A stretch of DNA of 64,000 nt. Source: Pseudomonadota bacterium (lineage in GTDB: Bacteria; Pseudomonadota; Gammaproteobacteria; Xanthomonadales; Xanthomonadaceae). The translations under genes were made by a program, and so were the position numbers. The stretch spans positions 62,001 through 126,000 of the forward strand of contig JAKACT010000004.1 in the NCBI GenBank assembly GCA_021821195.1. Direction: 5' to 3'. The notes beneath the pieces were generated by a model. The model did no database searches, was not told where the DNA came from, and worked only from the letters and a program-made list of their open reading frames with translations. Shown here piece after piece: positions 1 to 9,419 of the stretch. Positions within the stretch are counted from its first letter, which is position 1. The number at the start of each line of letters is the position of its first letter.

Positions 1-28
1 GCCCGGAGTTCCGGGCGCTGGCAAGAAA

Positions 29-49
29 GCCGGCGCGCTGAGCGCCGGC
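29..49 (-). terminator. Rho-independent terminator of the fadJ-like gene
   Basis: A perfect 8-bp inverted repeat (GCCGGCGC / GCGCCGGC) encloses a 5-nt loop. Read on the minus strand it is followed by TTTCTT. It lies about 20 bases beyond the stop of the minus-strand beta-oxidation gene, so it most likely ends that transcript. Confidence 0.7.
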
Positions 50-69
50 GCCGATGCCCGCGGGGATGA

Positions 70-2151
70 TCAGGCGACGGGTTCGCGCAGGACCGGGTGG
101 TCCCAGCCGGCGCGCGGCGCGAAGCGGTTGCCGTACTTCGCCTGCAGCGCCTGCAGCCGCGCCAGCAGCGTGTCGGCGCCGACGGCGCGGATGTGCTGGA
201 TCGGGCCGCCGCGGAACGGCGCGAAGCCGGTGCCGAAGATCACCCCGGCATCGAGCAGGTCGGCATCGCTGACCACGCCGTCGTGCAGGCAAGCCACGGC
301 TTCGTTGAGCAGCGGCAGGATGAGGCGGTCTTCCAGGTCGTCGGGCGCGACGAAACCTGCCGGCAGGTCGGGTTTCGCCGCCTTGCCGTTTTCCCATTTG
401 TAGAGGCCCTGGCCGTCCTTCTTGCCGCGCTTGCCGGCTTCGACCGTCGCCAGCGCCGCCGGCACGTCCAGGCCGAGGAAGGGCGCCAGCTCGCGGCCGA
501 CGCTGGCGGCCACGTCCAGGCCCACGGTGTCGAGCAGCTCGATCGGCCCCATCGGCATGCCGAAACGGGTAGCCGCCTTGTCGATGGCCGGGCCGGGGAT
601 GCCCTCTGCGTAGGCGGTCGCGGCCTCGAGCATGTACGGGAACAGCACCCGGTTGACCAGGAAGCCGGGGGTGCCGGCCACCGGCACCGGGAACTTGCCC
701 AGCGCCTTGCAGAACGCGGCCAGCCGGCGTTCGGTCTCGGCGGCCATGCCGTCGTGGCGGATGATTTCCACCAGCGGCATCTGCGCCACCGGGTTGAAGT
801 AGTGCAGGCCGGCGAACTGCGCCGGGCGCGCGATGTGCGGGCGCAGTTCGTCCAGCGGGATCGACGAGGTGTTGGTGGTCAGCAGCGCGTCCGCCTTCAT
901 GCGCGGTTCGACCGACTGGTACAGGTCGCGCTTGGCGTCGGGATTTTCGATGATGGCTTCGATGACGAGGTCGGCCTCGGGTACGCCTGCGCCGTCGAGG
1001 TCGGACTTCAGCCGCGCCGCCACCGCAGGGCGCTTGCTCTCGTCCTTGACCTTCTTCTCGAACAGGGCCTGCGCGCGCTGCAGGGCGCCGTCGATGAAGC
1101 GCTGCTCGCGGTCCTGCAGCGTCACCTCGAAGCCCTTGTAGGCGGCGAATGCGGCGATGTCGCCGCCCATCACGCCGGCGCCGACCACGTGCACGCGGGC
1201 GATGCCGGGTTCGCCCTTGCCCAGCGCCTTCAGCCGCTCGGTGAGGAAGAAGATGCGGATCAGGTTGCGCGCCGTGCTGCTGCCGGCGAGCTTCACCACC
1301 GCGCGGCGCTCGGCGTCGAGTCGGCCGCGGATGCCGGCGCCGCCGCTGCGCTCCCAGGTGGAGATCAGCGCGTAGGGCGCGGGATAGAAGGCCTTCGGTG
1401 CCTTGCGCGCGACCTGCTTGGCCATCTGCGGCGCCAGCAGCTTGCGCGCGGGAAGGGTGTTGGTCAGCCAGCCCAGCGCGCGCTGCTTGAACGGACGCAC
1501 CGTGCCCCCCAGCGCCAGCGTGGCGGCGGCGTCGATCAGCTGCGCCGGTTCCACCACCTTGTCCACCAGCCCGATCCCGCGTGCGGCTTTCGCGCTCAGT
1601 GCGCGCCCGGTCAGCATCATGTCCATCGCCGCCGGCGCGCCGACCAGCCGCGGCAGGCGGGCGCTGCCGCCCCAGCCGGGGAAGATGCCCAGCTGCACTT
1701 CCGGCAGGCCGATGCGGGTGGAGGCGTCGCTGCTGGCGACGCGGTAGCGGCACGCCAGCGAGATCTCGGTGCCGCCGCCCATGCAGAAGCCGTGGATGGC
1801 GGCGACGGTGGCACAAGGCAGGGTGGCCAGGGTCTGGAACACGTCCTGCCCGCGGCGGATGGCGTCGTTGACGGTACCGCGGCGGTCGAACGCCTGGAAC
1901 TCCTTGAGGTCGGCGCCGGCGATGAAGCCGCTGGCCTTGCCGGAGGCGATCACCAGCGCCTTGGGCGGTTCGATGGCGATGCGTTCCAGCGCATCGCCCA
2001 GCTCGATCAGCGCATCCTGCGAAAATGCGTTGACCGGTGCGTCGGCGCGGTCGAACCACAGCACCAGCACGCCGTCGTCGCGGCGCTGCGGCTTCCAGTG
2101 GCGAAGGCGGAGTCCGTCAAAACCGGTTGCGGAGGTGTCGGCCATGCGCAT
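70..2151 (-). CDS. 3-hydroxyacyl-CoA dehydrogenase / enoyl-CoA hydratase (FadJ/FadB alpha-subunit type)
   Basis: This is a multifunctional alpha subunit of fatty-acid beta-oxidation, which hydrates enoyl-CoA and oxidises the resulting 3-hydroxyacyl-CoA with NAD. The N-terminal third is a crotonase fold with the oxyanion-hole stretch GFIAGADLKEF near residue 75 and GGGTEISLACRY near residue 125. The middle carries a Rossmann NAD site (VHVVGAGVMGG, about residue 320) and the dehydrogenase signature HYFNPVAQMPLVEII. Two C-terminal 3HCDH helical domains follow. At 693 residues it is typical for FadJ/FadB. An in-frame ATG at 2145 (MADTS) is an alternative start. No thiolase gene is adjacent, so the partner must lie elsewhere. 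FadJ versus FadB cannot be decided from sequence alone. Confidence 0.9.
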   Translation of the reverse strand: MRMADTSATGFDGLRLRHWKPQRRDDGVLVLWFDRADAPVNAFSQDALIELGDALERIAIEPPKALVIASGKASGFIAGADLKEFQAFDRRGTVNDAIRRGQDVFQTLATLPCATVAAIHGFCMGGGTEISLACRYRVASSDASTRIGLPEVQLGIFPGWGGSARLPRLVGAPAAMDMMLTGRALSAKAARGIGLVDKVVEPAQLIDAAATLALGGTVRPFKQRALGWLTNTLPARKLLAPQMAKQVARKAPKAFYPAPYALISTWERSGGAGIRGRLDAERRAVVKLAGSSTARNLIRIFFLTERLKALGKGEPGIARVHVVGAGVMGGDIAAFAAYKGFEVTLQDREQRFIDGALQRAQALFEKKVKDESKRPAVAARLKSDLDGAGVPEADLVIEAIIENPDAKRDLYQSVEPRMKADALLTTNTSSIPLDELRPHIARPAQFAGLHYFNPVAQMPLVEIIRHDGMAAETERRLAAFCKALGKFPVPVAGTPGFLVNRVLFPYMLEAATAYAEGIPGPAIDKAATRFGMPMGPIELLDTVGLDVAASVGRELAPFLGLDVPAALATVEAGKRGKKDGQGLYKWENGKAAKPDLPAGFVAPDDLEDRLILPLLNEAVACLHDGVVSDADLLDAGVIFGTGFAPFRGGPIQHIRAVGADTLLARLQALQAKYGNRFAPRAGWDHPVLREPVA

Positions 2152-2239
2152 GCCATCCGTATCAGCTGGGAAGCGGCTATCGTAGCCCGCGAAAACTTGA
2201 ATACTTGTCTAAATGCCTGCAACTCCGGGGCAAGGTCGC

Positions 2240-2267
2240 GGAACTTTCGCGGCCCGTTCCTGTCATA
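2240..2267 (+). promoter_or_regulatory. sigma-E (RpoE/AlgU-type) promoter of rpoE
   Basis: GGAACTT at 2240-2246 is followed by 16 bases and TCATA at 2263-2267. This fits the sigma-E/AlgU consensus GAACTT-N16-TCNRA seen in Gammaproteobacteria. It lies 44 bases upstream of the rpoE ATG, so rpoE probably activates its own operon. The remaining bases between the fadJ-like gene and rpoE show nothing else that I recognise. Confidence 0.75.
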
Positions 2268-2310
2268 ACGCCCGGAAGCGAACGGGCCCAACCACGAGGG
2301 CACGGCGCAA

Positions 2311-2931
2311 ATGACGGAGGATCGAGTGTCGCAAGCGCTGGACCAGGACCTGGTAGGCCGCGTACAGCGCGGTGACGCCGCAGCCTTCGACCTGCTGGTG
2401 CGCAAATACCAGCACCGCGTGGCCGCGGTGATTTCGCGCTATGTGCATGACTGGGCGGAAGTGCAGGACGTGGCCCAGGACACCTTCATCCGCGCCTACC
2501 GCGCGATCGGCGGGTTCCGCGGCGATGCCCAGTTCCCCACCTGGCTGCACCGGATCGCGGTCAACACCGCCAAGAACCATCTCGCATCGCATGGCCGCCG
2601 GCCGCCGGGCGAGGACATCGAGATCGAGGATGCCGAGCAGTTCGAATCCGGCCTGCGCCTGCGCGACAACGACACCCCCGAACGCGAGCTGATGCGCCAG
2701 CAGCTGGAACAAACGGTGCTGGCCGCGGTCGAAGCCTTGCCGCAGGACCTGCGCGATGCGATCACCTTCCGCGAGGTGGAAGGCATGAGTTACGAGGAAA
2801 TCGCCGAGCGCATGGGCTGCCCCATCGGCACGGTGCGCTCGCGCATCTTCCGCGCCCGCGAGGCCATCGATGCCCGCATGCGCCCCCTGCTCGACCAGGA
2901 TGAACTCCCGAAGCGTTCGCACGCCTCATGA
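2311..2931 (+). CDS. rpoE: RNA polymerase sigma factor RpoE (envelope stress)
   Basis: This is an ECF sigma factor of the RpoE/AlgU group (206 residues) that directs envelope-stress transcription. Region 2 is visible as DWAEVQDVAQDTFIRAYRAI followed by FPTWLHRIAVNTAKNHL. Region 4 contains LPQDLRDAITFREVEGMSY and a helix-turn-helix ending GTVRSRIFRAREAI. The ATG is preceded by CGAGGG about 10 bases upstream. It overlaps the anti-sigma gene rseA by four bases (ATGA) and heads the rpoE-rseA-mucD operon. The sigma-E type promoter at 2240-2267 suggests autoregulation. Confidence 0.95.
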   Translation: MTEDRVSQALDQDLVGRVQRGDAAAFDLLVRKYQHRVAAVISRYVHDWAEVQDVAQDTFIRAYRAIGGFRGDAQFPTWLHRIAVNTAKNHLASHGRRPPGEDIEIEDAEQFESGLRLRDNDTPERELMRQQLEQTVLAAVEALPQDLRDAITFREVEGMSYEEIAERMGCPIGTVRSRIFRAREAIDARMRPLLDQDELPKRSHAS

Positions 2932-3836
2932 CGCCCATGAATACCGATACCGACCGCCATTGCATCGACCTCACCCAGCTCAGCAGCCGCGAACAGCTGT
3001 CCGCGCTGATGGACGGCGCGCTGCCGGAGGACCAGACCCGCTTCCTGCTGCGCCGCCTGCAGCACGATGACGAGCTGGCCGGCAGCTGGGAGCGCTGGCG
3101 CATCGCCAGCGACGTGATGCGCGGGATGGCGCCGGCCCGGCACCTGCCGGCCGATTTCGCCTCGCGTGTTTCCGCGGCGCTGCATGGCGGCGAAGTGGTG
3201 GCGGCCCCGGCCGCCACGACCTCGCGGCCTGCATGGTTGCGGCGCGGCGCCGGCATCGGCGCGCTGGCCGCCGCGCTGGCGGTGGTGGCGTTGATGGGCC
3301 GGCCTGCGCTGGAGAACGACGCCTTGCCTACTGCACCCGCGCAGGTGGCTGCGGCGGCCAAGACAGCGCTGCTGCCGGCGCATGGCCAGCCCGCGCCATC
3401 GCTGCCCGCGCCAAGCGCCCCGGCGGACCCGGCCGGCAATAGCGACATGCTGGCCGCTGCAACGATGGCGGCTGTCGCCACCGTGTCCACCAAACCCGCC
3501 CGGCGCGGCAAGCCGGCTGGCACATCCGCCGCTGCGCCCGCGACGGTTGCAGCCAGCCAAATCGCCGTGGCCGCTCCGGCTGCGCTCGAGGTTGCTCCCG
3601 CCGAATTCCGCGGCCTGCCCGAGGCCGAAATCGCCACCCGGCCGTGGCCGCGTTCGATCCTGCCGCAGTACGCCGGCAGCAGCGGCCTTGCGGTGGGCTT
3701 CGGCGCGCATCCGCGGCGCGCCGACAATCCGTTCACCCCGCCGGTCTTCGGCGCCGCGCCGAAGCTGCTTTCCGACGAGGCCGAAACGCCGCAGGCCGTT
3801 CCCGGCGCCGAGACGCAGGATCAGTCGCAGCCCTGA
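2928..3836 (+). CDS. rseA: Anti-sigma-E factor RseA
   Basis: This is a membrane-bound anti-sigma factor that should hold RpoE inactive until it is proteolysed in response to misfolded envelope proteins. Residues 15-75 match the RseA/MucA cytoplasmic domain, with SREQLSALMDGALPED followed by RRLQHDDELAGSWERW. A single hydrophobic segment lies near residues 103-121 (GAGIGALAAALAVVALMG). The Ala/Pro-rich remainder is predicted to be periplasmic. At 302 residues it is longer than E. coli RseA, mainly because of the low-complexity linker. Its start overlaps the rpoE stop, and mucD follows 77 bases later. An ATG at 2937 is an alternative start. No rseB or rseC gene is present here. Confidence 0.85.
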   Translation: MTPMNTDTDRHCIDLTQLSSREQLSALMDGALPEDQTRFLLRRLQHDDELAGSWERWRIASDVMRGMAPARHLPADFASRVSAALHGGEVVAAPAATTSRPAWLRRGAGIGALAAALAVVALMGRPALENDALPTAPAQVAAAAKTALLPAHGQPAPSLPAPSAPADPAGNSDMLAAATMAAVATVSTKPARRGKPAGTSAAAPATVAASQIAVAAPAALEVAPAEFRGLPEAEIATRPWPRSILPQYAGSSGLAVGFGAHPRRADNPFTPPVFGAAPKLLSDEAETPQAVPGAETQDQSQP

Positions 3837-3913
3837 GCGTTGCGCGTTCCGACGTTGTTCGGCGCCAGCGTCGTCACCCGTTTTCCGATCCACGCGAAGA
3901 GGAATCCCTTGCC

Positions 3914-5467
3914 ATGCCCGCGATCAAGCTCGCTTCCCTGCGTCCCCTGCTGTTGACCACCGCGCTGGCGGTGGCCGGCGTCGGTGCCTGCAGTGGCCAG
4001 AACGCCGCCAATGCACAGACGCCGCTGGCGACGCCGGCCACCGCGCCGGCCCCCGAGCTGGTGGCCGGCCTGCCGGATTTCACCCGGCTGGTGGACCAGG
4101 TGGGCCCGGCGGTGGTCAGCGTGCAGGCGGAGATTGGCGGCCGCTCGCAGGCCACGGCGCAGGCGCGACGGATGCCGCAGATGCCGGAAGACGGGGAGGA
4201 AGGCGACGAGCAGATCCCCGAGTTCTTCCGCCGCTTCTTCGGCCCCGGCATGCCGATGCCGGGCATGCCCGGGATGCCCGACGCGCGCCCGCGCGGCACC
4301 TCGCTGGGCACCGGCTTCATCATTTCGGCCGACGGCTACCTGCTGACCAACCATCACGTGGTCGACGGCGCCGATACCGTGCGCATCAAGCTGTCCGACC
4401 GCCGCGAGTTCACCGCCAAGGTGGTGGGCAGCGATCCGCAGTCGGACGTGGCGCTGCTGAAGATCGACGCCAAGGGTTTGCCGGTGATGCGCATCGGCGA
4501 TTCCGATGCGCTCAAGCCCGGCCAGTGGGTGGTGGCGATTGGTTCCCCGTTCGGCCTCGACCATTCGGTCACCGCCGGCATCGTCAGCGCGGTCGGCCGC
4601 GCCAACCCCGGTGCCGACCAGCGCTACGTACCCTTCATCCAGACCGACGTGGCGATCAACCGCGGCAATTCTGGCGGCCCGCTGCTGGACACCCGCGGCC
4701 AGGTGGTCGGCATCAACTCGCAGATCTTCAGCAATTCCGGCGGTTACATGGGCGTGAGCTTCGCCATTCCCATCGACGTGGCGATGAACGCGGTGCAGCA
4801 GCTCAAGGCCACCGGCAAGGTCACCCGCGGCCAGCTGGGCGTGCAGATCCAAGGCATGGACCGCGATGCCGCCGGCGCGTTGGGGCTGCCCGATGCCAAC
4901 GGCGCGCTGGTGGCGACCATCGAGCCGGGCAGCGCCGCGGAACGCGCCGGCCTGCAGCGGCAGGACGTGATCCGCAGCGTCAACGGCCAGCGCGTGTACG
5001 AATCCAGCGACCTGCCGCCGATCATCGGCGCGATGGCGCCGGGCAGCAAGGTCACGCTGGAAGTCATCCGCGACGGCAAGCCGCGCACGCTCAGTGCAAC
5101 GCTGGGCGCACTCGACGAAGGCGTTGCAGCGGCCGGCGGCGAAGCGGCCGGTGGCCAGGCGCCGGCGGCGCCGGCGCAGGCCAATCCGCTGGGCATCATC
5201 GGCCAGGCGTTGACCGCCCAGCAGCGCAGCGGCATGGGGTTGCAGCCGAAGGAGGGCGTGCTGATCGCGCGCGTCGAGGGGGCTGCCGCGCGTGAAGCGG
5301 GCCTGCAGCGCGGCGACGTGGTGCTGGCGGTGGGTCGCCACGATGTCGGCAGCGTCGAAGCCCTCGACGCCCAGCTGCGCGCGGTGGGCGCCGGCAAGCC
5401 GGTGATGCTGCTGGTGCGGCGCGGCGGCGGTACCCGTTACATCACCGTGACGCCGGTCGAACGCTGA
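3914..5467 (+). CDS. mucD: DegP/MucD family periplasmic serine endoprotease (Do)
   Basis: This is an HtrA-type protease and chaperone that degrades misfolded envelope proteins. The start at 3914 gives 517 residues and is preceded by AGAGGA. It leaves a clean signal peptide, either cleaved after AANAQ or acting as a lipobox-like VGAC. The trypsin-like domain contains His in LLTNHHVVDG, Asp in SDVALLKID and the catalytic Ser in RGNSGGPLL. Two PDZ domains follow (QLGVQIQGM onward, and the C-terminal MGLQPKEGVLIARVEG onward). A Met/Pro/Gly-rich loop (GPGMPMPGMPGMP) precedes the His motif. It is the third gene of the sigma-E operon, as in many gammaproteobacteria. Confidence 0.93.
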   Translation: MPAIKLASLRPLLLTTALAVAGVGACSGQNAANAQTPLATPATAPAPELVAGLPDFTRLVDQVGPAVVSVQAEIGGRSQATAQARRMPQMPEDGEEGDEQIPEFFRRFFGPGMPMPGMPGMPDARPRGTSLGTGFIISADGYLLTNHHVVDGADTVRIKLSDRREFTAKVVGSDPQSDVALLKIDAKGLPVMRIGDSDALKPGQWVVAIGSPFGLDHSVTAGIVSAVGRANPGADQRYVPFIQTDVAINRGNSGGPLLDTRGQVVGINSQIFSNSGGYMGVSFAIPIDVAMNAVQQLKATGKVTRGQLGVQIQGMDRDAAGALGLPDANGALVATIEPGSAAERAGLQRQDVIRSVNGQRVYESSDLPPIIGAMAPGSKVTLEVIRDGKPRTLSATLGALDEGVAAAGGEAAGGQAPAAPAQANPLGIIGQALTAQQRSGMGLQPKEGVLIARVEGAAAREAGLQRGDVVLAVGRHDVGSVEALDAQLRAVGAGKPVMLLVRRGGGTRYITVTPVER

Positions 5468-5484
5468 CACCGGCAAAGGAGCCT

Positions 5485-5512
5485 GCACCCGGCCGTCCTG
5501 ACGGCCGGGTGC
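5485..5512 (+). terminator. Strong hairpin between mucD and lepA
   Basis: A 13-bp perfect inverted repeat (GCACCCGGCCGTC / GACGGCCGGGTGC) with almost no loop begins 17 bases after the mucD stop. No U-tract follows, so it may act as a 3'-end stabilising hairpin or a weak terminator. The rest of the gap to lepA holds a GATAAT -10-like box at 5551-5556. Confidence 0.5.
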
Positions 5513-5621
5513 GGCGTCGGCAAGCCATCAGGGCTGCGTCCGGGCCTGTGCGATAATGCGCGGCTGTCTTTCCCACAGGCCGCGATCCCGCGGCCGTTGC
5601 CGCACTCAGCCGACGCCCCCC

Positions 5622-7430
5622 ATGCAGCACGATTCGATGCGGTTCATCCGCAACTTCTCCATCATCGCCCATGTCGACCACGGCAAGTCGACCCTGGCCG
5701 ACCGCATCATCCAGCTCTGCGGCGGCCTGACCGCGCGCGAGATGGAAGCGCAGGTGCTCGACAACAACCCGATCGAGCGCGAGCGCGGCATCACCATCAA
5801 GGCGCAGTCGGTCTCGCTGCCGTACACCGCGAAGGACGGCAATACCTACTTCCTGAACTTCATCGACACCCCCGGCCACGTCGACTTCAGCTACGAGGTC
5901 AGCCGCTCGCTGGCCGCCTGCGAAGGCGCGCTGCTGGTGGTCGACGCGGCGCAGGGCGTGGAGGCGCAGTCGGTGGCCAACTGCTACACCGCGGTGGAGC
6001 AGGGGCTGGAGGTGGTGCCGGTCCTCAACAAGATCGACCTGCCGACCGCCGACATCGACAAGGTCAAGGAGGAGATCGAGGCCGTGATCGGCATCGATGC
6101 CACCGACGCCGTGGCGATCAGCGCCAAGACCGGGCTCAACGTCGGCGACGTGCTGGAGGCCATCGTCCAGCGCATCCCGCCGCCACGGCCGCGCGACACC
6201 GACAAGCTGCAGGCGCTGATCATCGATTCGTGGTTCGACAACTACCTCGGCGTGGTCTCGCTGGTGCGGGTCATGCAGGGCGAGCTGAAGCCAGGCGACA
6301 AGATGCTGGTGATGAGCACCGGACGCACCCACCAGGTCGACGCGGTCGGCGTGTTCACTCCCAAGCGCAAGGTGCTGCCGGTGCTGCGCGCGGGTGAAGT
6401 GGGCTGGATCACTGCCTCGATCAAGGACGTGCATGGCGCGCCGGTGGGCGACACCCTTACCCTTGCCGGCGACCCGGCGCCGAAGCCGCTGCCCGGCTTC
6501 CAGGAAATGCAGCCGCGGGTGTTCGCCGGCCTGTTCCCGGTCGATGCCGAGGACTACCCGGCGCTGCGCGAGGCGCTGGACAAGCTGCGCCTGAACGACG
6601 CCGCGCTGCGCTTCGAGCCGGAAAGCTCGGAGGCGATGGGCTTCGGCTTCCGCTGTGGCTTCCTCGGCATGCTGCACATGGAGATCGTGCAGGAGCGGCT
6701 GGAGCGCGAGTACGACCTCAACCTCATCAGCACCGCGCCGACGGTGATCTACGAGGTGCTCAAGACCGATGGCACCATCGTGCCGATGGACAACCCGGCC
6801 AAGCTGCCGCCGATCAACCAGGTGCAGGAGATCCGCGAGCCGATCATCCGCGCCAACATCCTCACCCCCGAAGCCTACATCGGCAACATCATCAAGCTGT
6901 GCGAGGAAAAGCGCGGCGTGCAGATCGGCATCACCTACATGGCCAGCCAGGTGCAGATCAGCTACGAGCTGCCGATGGCCGAGGTGGTGCTGGACTTCTT
7001 CGACAAGCTGAAGTCGGTGAGCCGCGGCTACGCCTCGCTGGACTACCACTTCCTGCGCTTCGACGCCGGCCCGTTCGTGCGCGTGGACACGCTGATCAAC
7101 GGCGACCGCGTCGACGCGCTGTCGATCATCGTCCACCGCAGCCACGCCGACCGCCGTGGCCGCGAGCTGACCGAGAAGATGAAGGACCTGATCCCGCGGC
7201 AGATGTTCGACGTGGCCATCCAGGCCGCGATCGGCGCGCAGGTCATCGCCCGCACCACGGTCAAGGCGCTGCGCAAGAACGTGCTGGCCAAGTGCTACGG
7301 TGGCGACGCGACGCGCAAGAAGAAGCTGCTGGAGAAGCAGAAGGAAGGCAAGAAGCGGATGAAGCAGGTCGGCCGGGTGGAAATCCCGCAGGAGGCCTTC
7401 CTCGCCGTGTTGCAGGTGGACAGCAAATAA
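5622..7430 (+). CDS. lepA: Elongation factor 4 (LepA)
   Basis: This is a ribosome-bound translational GTPase that back-translocates stalled or mis-translocated ribosomes. The start at 5622 (MQHDSMRF) gives 602 residues, the usual family length; MRF at 5637 is an alternative. G1 is AHVDHGKS at residues 16-23, G3 is DTPGHVDF and G4 is NKID. EF-G-like domains II, III and V follow. The diagnostic LepA C-terminal domain ends in a Lys-rich tail ([17 protein letters not shown]). It lies directly upstream of lepB, the classical lepA-lepB pairing. Confidence 0.96.
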   Translation: MQHDSMRFIRNFSIIAHVDHGKSTLADRIIQLCGGLTAREMEAQVLDNNPIERERGITIKAQSVSLPYTAKDGNTYFLNFIDTPGHVDFSYEVSRSLAACEGALLVVDAAQGVEAQSVANCYTAVEQGLEVVPVLNKIDLPTADIDKVKEEIEAVIGIDATDAVAISAKTGLNVGDVLEAIVQRIPPPRPRDTDKLQALIIDSWFDNYLGVVSLVRVMQGELKPGDKMLVMSTGRTHQVDAVGVFTPKRKVLPVLRAGEVGWITASIKDVHGAPVGDTLTLAGDPAPKPLPGFQEMQPRVFAGLFPVDAEDYPALREALDKLRLNDAALRFEPESSEAMGFGFRCGFLGMLHMEIVQERLEREYDLNLISTAPTVIYEVLKTDGTIVPMDNPAKLPPINQVQEIREPIIRANILTPEAYIGNIIKLCEEKRGVQIGITYMASQVQISYELPMAEVVLDFFDKLKSVSRGYASLDYHFLRFDAGPFVRVDTLINGDRVDALSIIVHRSHADRRGRELTEKMKDLIPRQMFDVAIQAAIGAQVIARTTVKALRKNVLAKCYGGDATRKKKLLEKQKEGKKRMKQVGRVEIPQEAFLAVLQVDSK

Positions 7431-7454
7431 GGCATTGCGCCTGGAGGACATCGC

Positions 7455-8243
7455 ATGATGGTGTGGTTCGAAACGATCCTGGTCACCTTGACCCTGCTGG
7501 CCGGCCTGGTCTGGCTGCTGGACAAGCTGTTCCTGGCCAAGCGCCGCACCGTCAACGCCGGCCCGCTGGACGAGGTGAAGGAGCCGCTGCTGGTCGATTA
7601 CGCCAAGGCGTTCTTCCCGGTGCTGGCGCTGGTGCTGGGGCTGCGCAGCTTCGTCGCCGAACCGTTCCGCATTCCTTCCAGCTCGATGATGCCGACCCTG
7701 CTGATCGGCGATTTCATCCTGGTCAACAAGTTCAGCTACGGCCTGCGCTGGCCGATCAGCAACAAGAAGTTCGTCGAGCTTGGCGAGCCGGCGCGCGGTG
7801 ACGTAGTGGTGTTCCGCCCGCCGCACCACCCGCGCGAGGACTGGATCAAGCGCGTGATCGGGGTGCCGGGCGATGTCATCGGCTACCACGACCACAAGGT
7901 CAGCGTGAACGGGCAGGTGCTGCCGTACCGGGTGGAAGGCGTGTACACCGGGGTCGGGCAGGGCGCCGGCGAAACCGGCGATTCCAAGCGGACCGAGGGC
8001 ATGCCCGGCCGCCCGCATTTCGTGCTGGAAGGCGAGTTCAGCGTCGCCGATGGTGACTGGACGGTCCCGGCGGGGCATTATTTCGTCATGGGCGACAACC
8101 GCGGCAACAGCGAGGACAGCCGGTTCTGGGGATTCCTGCCGGAGACCAACCTGCGCGGGAAGGCGTTCATGGTGTGGATGAACTTCGACGCCAGCGCGGA
8201 TCATTGGGTGGACGTTTCCCGTATCGGAACACGTATTCCTTGA
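7455..8243 (+). CDS. lepB: Signal peptidase I
   Basis: This is a membrane-anchored Ser/Lys protease that removes signal peptides from Sec and Tat substrates on the periplasmic side. Two N-terminal membrane segments (about residues 6-26 and 52-65) precede box B IPSSSMMPTL, with the nucleophile near Ser77. The catalytic Lys is in WIKRVIGVPGD and the family box MGDNRGNSEDSR lies near residue 214. A good ribosome site (CTGGAGGACATCGC) precedes the ATG. It is 24 bases after lepA and upstream of DUF4845-rnc-era, so it is probably cotranscribed with them. Confidence 0.95.
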   Translation: MMVWFETILVTLTLLAGLVWLLDKLFLAKRRTVNAGPLDEVKEPLLVDYAKAFFPVLALVLGLRSFVAEPFRIPSSSMMPTLLIGDFILVNKFSYGLRWPISNKKFVELGEPARGDVVVFRPPHHPREDWIKRVIGVPGDVIGYHDHKVSVNGQVLPYRVEGVYTGVGQGAGETGDSKRTEGMPGRPHFVLEGEFSVADGDWTVPAGHYFVMGDNRGNSEDSRFWGFLPETNLRGKAFMVWMNFDASADHWVDVSRIGTRIP

Positions 8244-8292
8244 TCAAGGCCTGGCTAGGGGCACGGCCGTTCAACCAAGAGGGGATGCACGA

Positions 8293-8676
8293 ATGAAGCA
8301 GAAGCAGCGCGGCATGACCATGCTGGGGTTCCTGATGGTGCTGTGCCTTGGGATTTTCTTCGCCTTTTGCGCGATGAAGATCGTGCCCATGTACATCGAG
8401 TTCTACTCGGTGAAGCAAGCGCTCAAGGGCCTGGCCGATGACCAGGCGCTGGCAGGCGCGAGCAAGGAAAAGATCCGCGAGATGTACCTGCGTCGGCTGG
8501 AAATGAGTTACGCCGACCACGTCAAGAAGATGGATGCGATGCGGTTCGAGTCCGGCGACGGCGGCGTGAAGATGGTGGTGGACTACGAGCGCCGCGAGTC
8601 GCTGCTCGCCAACCTCGACGTGGTCGGCAAGTTCCACGCCGAGCAGGTGCTGGCGCGTGGCACCAGCGGCGAGTGA
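8293..8676 (+). CDS. DUF4845 domain membrane protein
   Basis: This is a 127-residue protein with one N-terminal membrane segment ([23 protein letters not shown] region, residues 10-30) and a soluble remainder. It matches the DUF4845 family routinely found between lepB and rnc in gammaproteobacteria. The N-terminal GMTMLGFL resembles a prepilin-like leader, but no pilin function is established. A strong ribosome site (GAGGGG) precedes the ATG. The function is unknown; the position suggests coexpression with protein export and RNase III genes. Confidence 0.8.
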   Translation: MKQKQRGMTMLGFLMVLCLGIFFAFCAMKIVPMYIEFYSVKQALKGLADDQALAGASKEKIREMYLRRLEMSYADHVKKMDAMRFESGDGGVKMVVDYERRESLLANLDVVGKFHAEQVLARGTSGE

Positions 8677-8680
8677 TCGC

Positions 8681-9343
8681 ATGCCGCCGGCGTTCGCCGG
8701 CCATGTGTTCGCGGATCCCGCGCTGCTGGCGCAGGCGCTGACCCACCGCAGCGCGGGCAGTCCGAACAACGAACGACTGGAATTCCTCGGCGACGCGCTG
8801 GTGAACCAGTTCGTCGCCGAGGCGCTGTATCGGCACTGGCCCAGGGCCGACGAAGGCGCGTTGACCCGCGCCCGCGCCGAACTGGTGCGCGAATCCGCGC
8901 TCGCCGGCATCGCCCGCGGGCTCGACATCGGCCCGCGGCTGGTGATGGGGCCGGGTGAAATGAAGACCGGCGGCCATCGCCGCGATTCCATCCTGGCCGA
9001 CGCGGTCGAGGCCATCGTTGCCGCGATCTACCTGGATGCCGGTTTCGACGCCTGCCGGGTGACGGTGCTGCCCTGGTTCGCGCCCCTAATCGACGCCCTG
9101 CCGCCGCCCAACAAGGTCGGCAAGGACGCCAAGACCCGCCTGCAGGAATGGCTGCAGGGGCGTCAGCACCCGCTGCCGGTCTATGCGCTGCTGCACGAGG
9201 GCGGCGAGGACCACGCACGGATCTTCAGCGTCAGCTGCACCCTTGCCAGCCCCCCCCTGCGCACCGAGGGGGAGGGAAGTTCGCGGCGCGCCGCCGAGCA
9301 GGTTGCCGCGGGCGCGATGCTGGAACTCCTCGAGTCCTGCTGA
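8681..9343 (+). CDS. rnc: Ribonuclease III
   Basis: This is a double-strand-specific endoribonuclease that processes rRNA precursors and structured mRNAs. The start at 8681 (MPPAFAGH) gives 220 residues. A GTG at 8657 would overlap the upstream gene by 20 bases and is less likely. The signature [11 protein letters not shown] holds the metal-binding Glu/Asp residues, and the second acidic cluster is [20 protein letters not shown]. The last 70 residues form a double-stranded RNA-binding domain ([14 protein letters not shown] to [14 protein letters not shown]). It lies upstream of era, the conserved rnc-era-recO arrangement. Confidence 0.93.
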   Translation: MPPAFAGHVFADPALLAQALTHRSAGSPNNERLEFLGDALVNQFVAEALYRHWPRADEGALTRARAELVRESALAGIARGLDIGPRLVMGPGEMKTGGHRRDSILADAVEAIVAAIYLDAGFDACRVTVLPWFAPLIDALPPPNKVGKDAKTRLQEWLQGRQHPLPVYALLHEGGEDHARIFSVSCTLASPPLRTEGEGSSRRAAEQVAAGAMLELLESC

Positions 9344-9407
9344 TCCCAGCTGCACGGCCCACGTCCGGGAATCTGCGGCAATTGAAGCGGCGGACCGGGC
9401 CGCGCTC

Positions 9408-9413
9408 TACAAT
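9408..9413 (+). promoter_or_regulatory. -10 box of era, placed for a leaderless mRNA
   Basis: TACAAT ends 6 bases before the era ATG at 9420, and no Shine-Dalgarno sequence is visible. Transcription would start at or next to the A of the ATG. A possible -35 (TTGAAG at 9382-9387) has a long 20-base spacer, so the promoter is a prediction. Confidence 0.5.
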
Positions 9414-9419
9414 CCGCGC

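Noticed and set aside
97-2268. A 723-codon plus-strand ORF opposite the beta-oxidation gene
   Set aside because: Its composition (Ala/Arg/Gly/Gln/His-rich) and exact antisense position to a well-recognised enzyme show that it is a shadow of high GC in third positions.
5442-8204. A 920-codon minus-strand ORF opposite lepA and lepB
   Set aside because: It spans two conserved genes and their gap; a GC-driven open frame without recognisable motifs.
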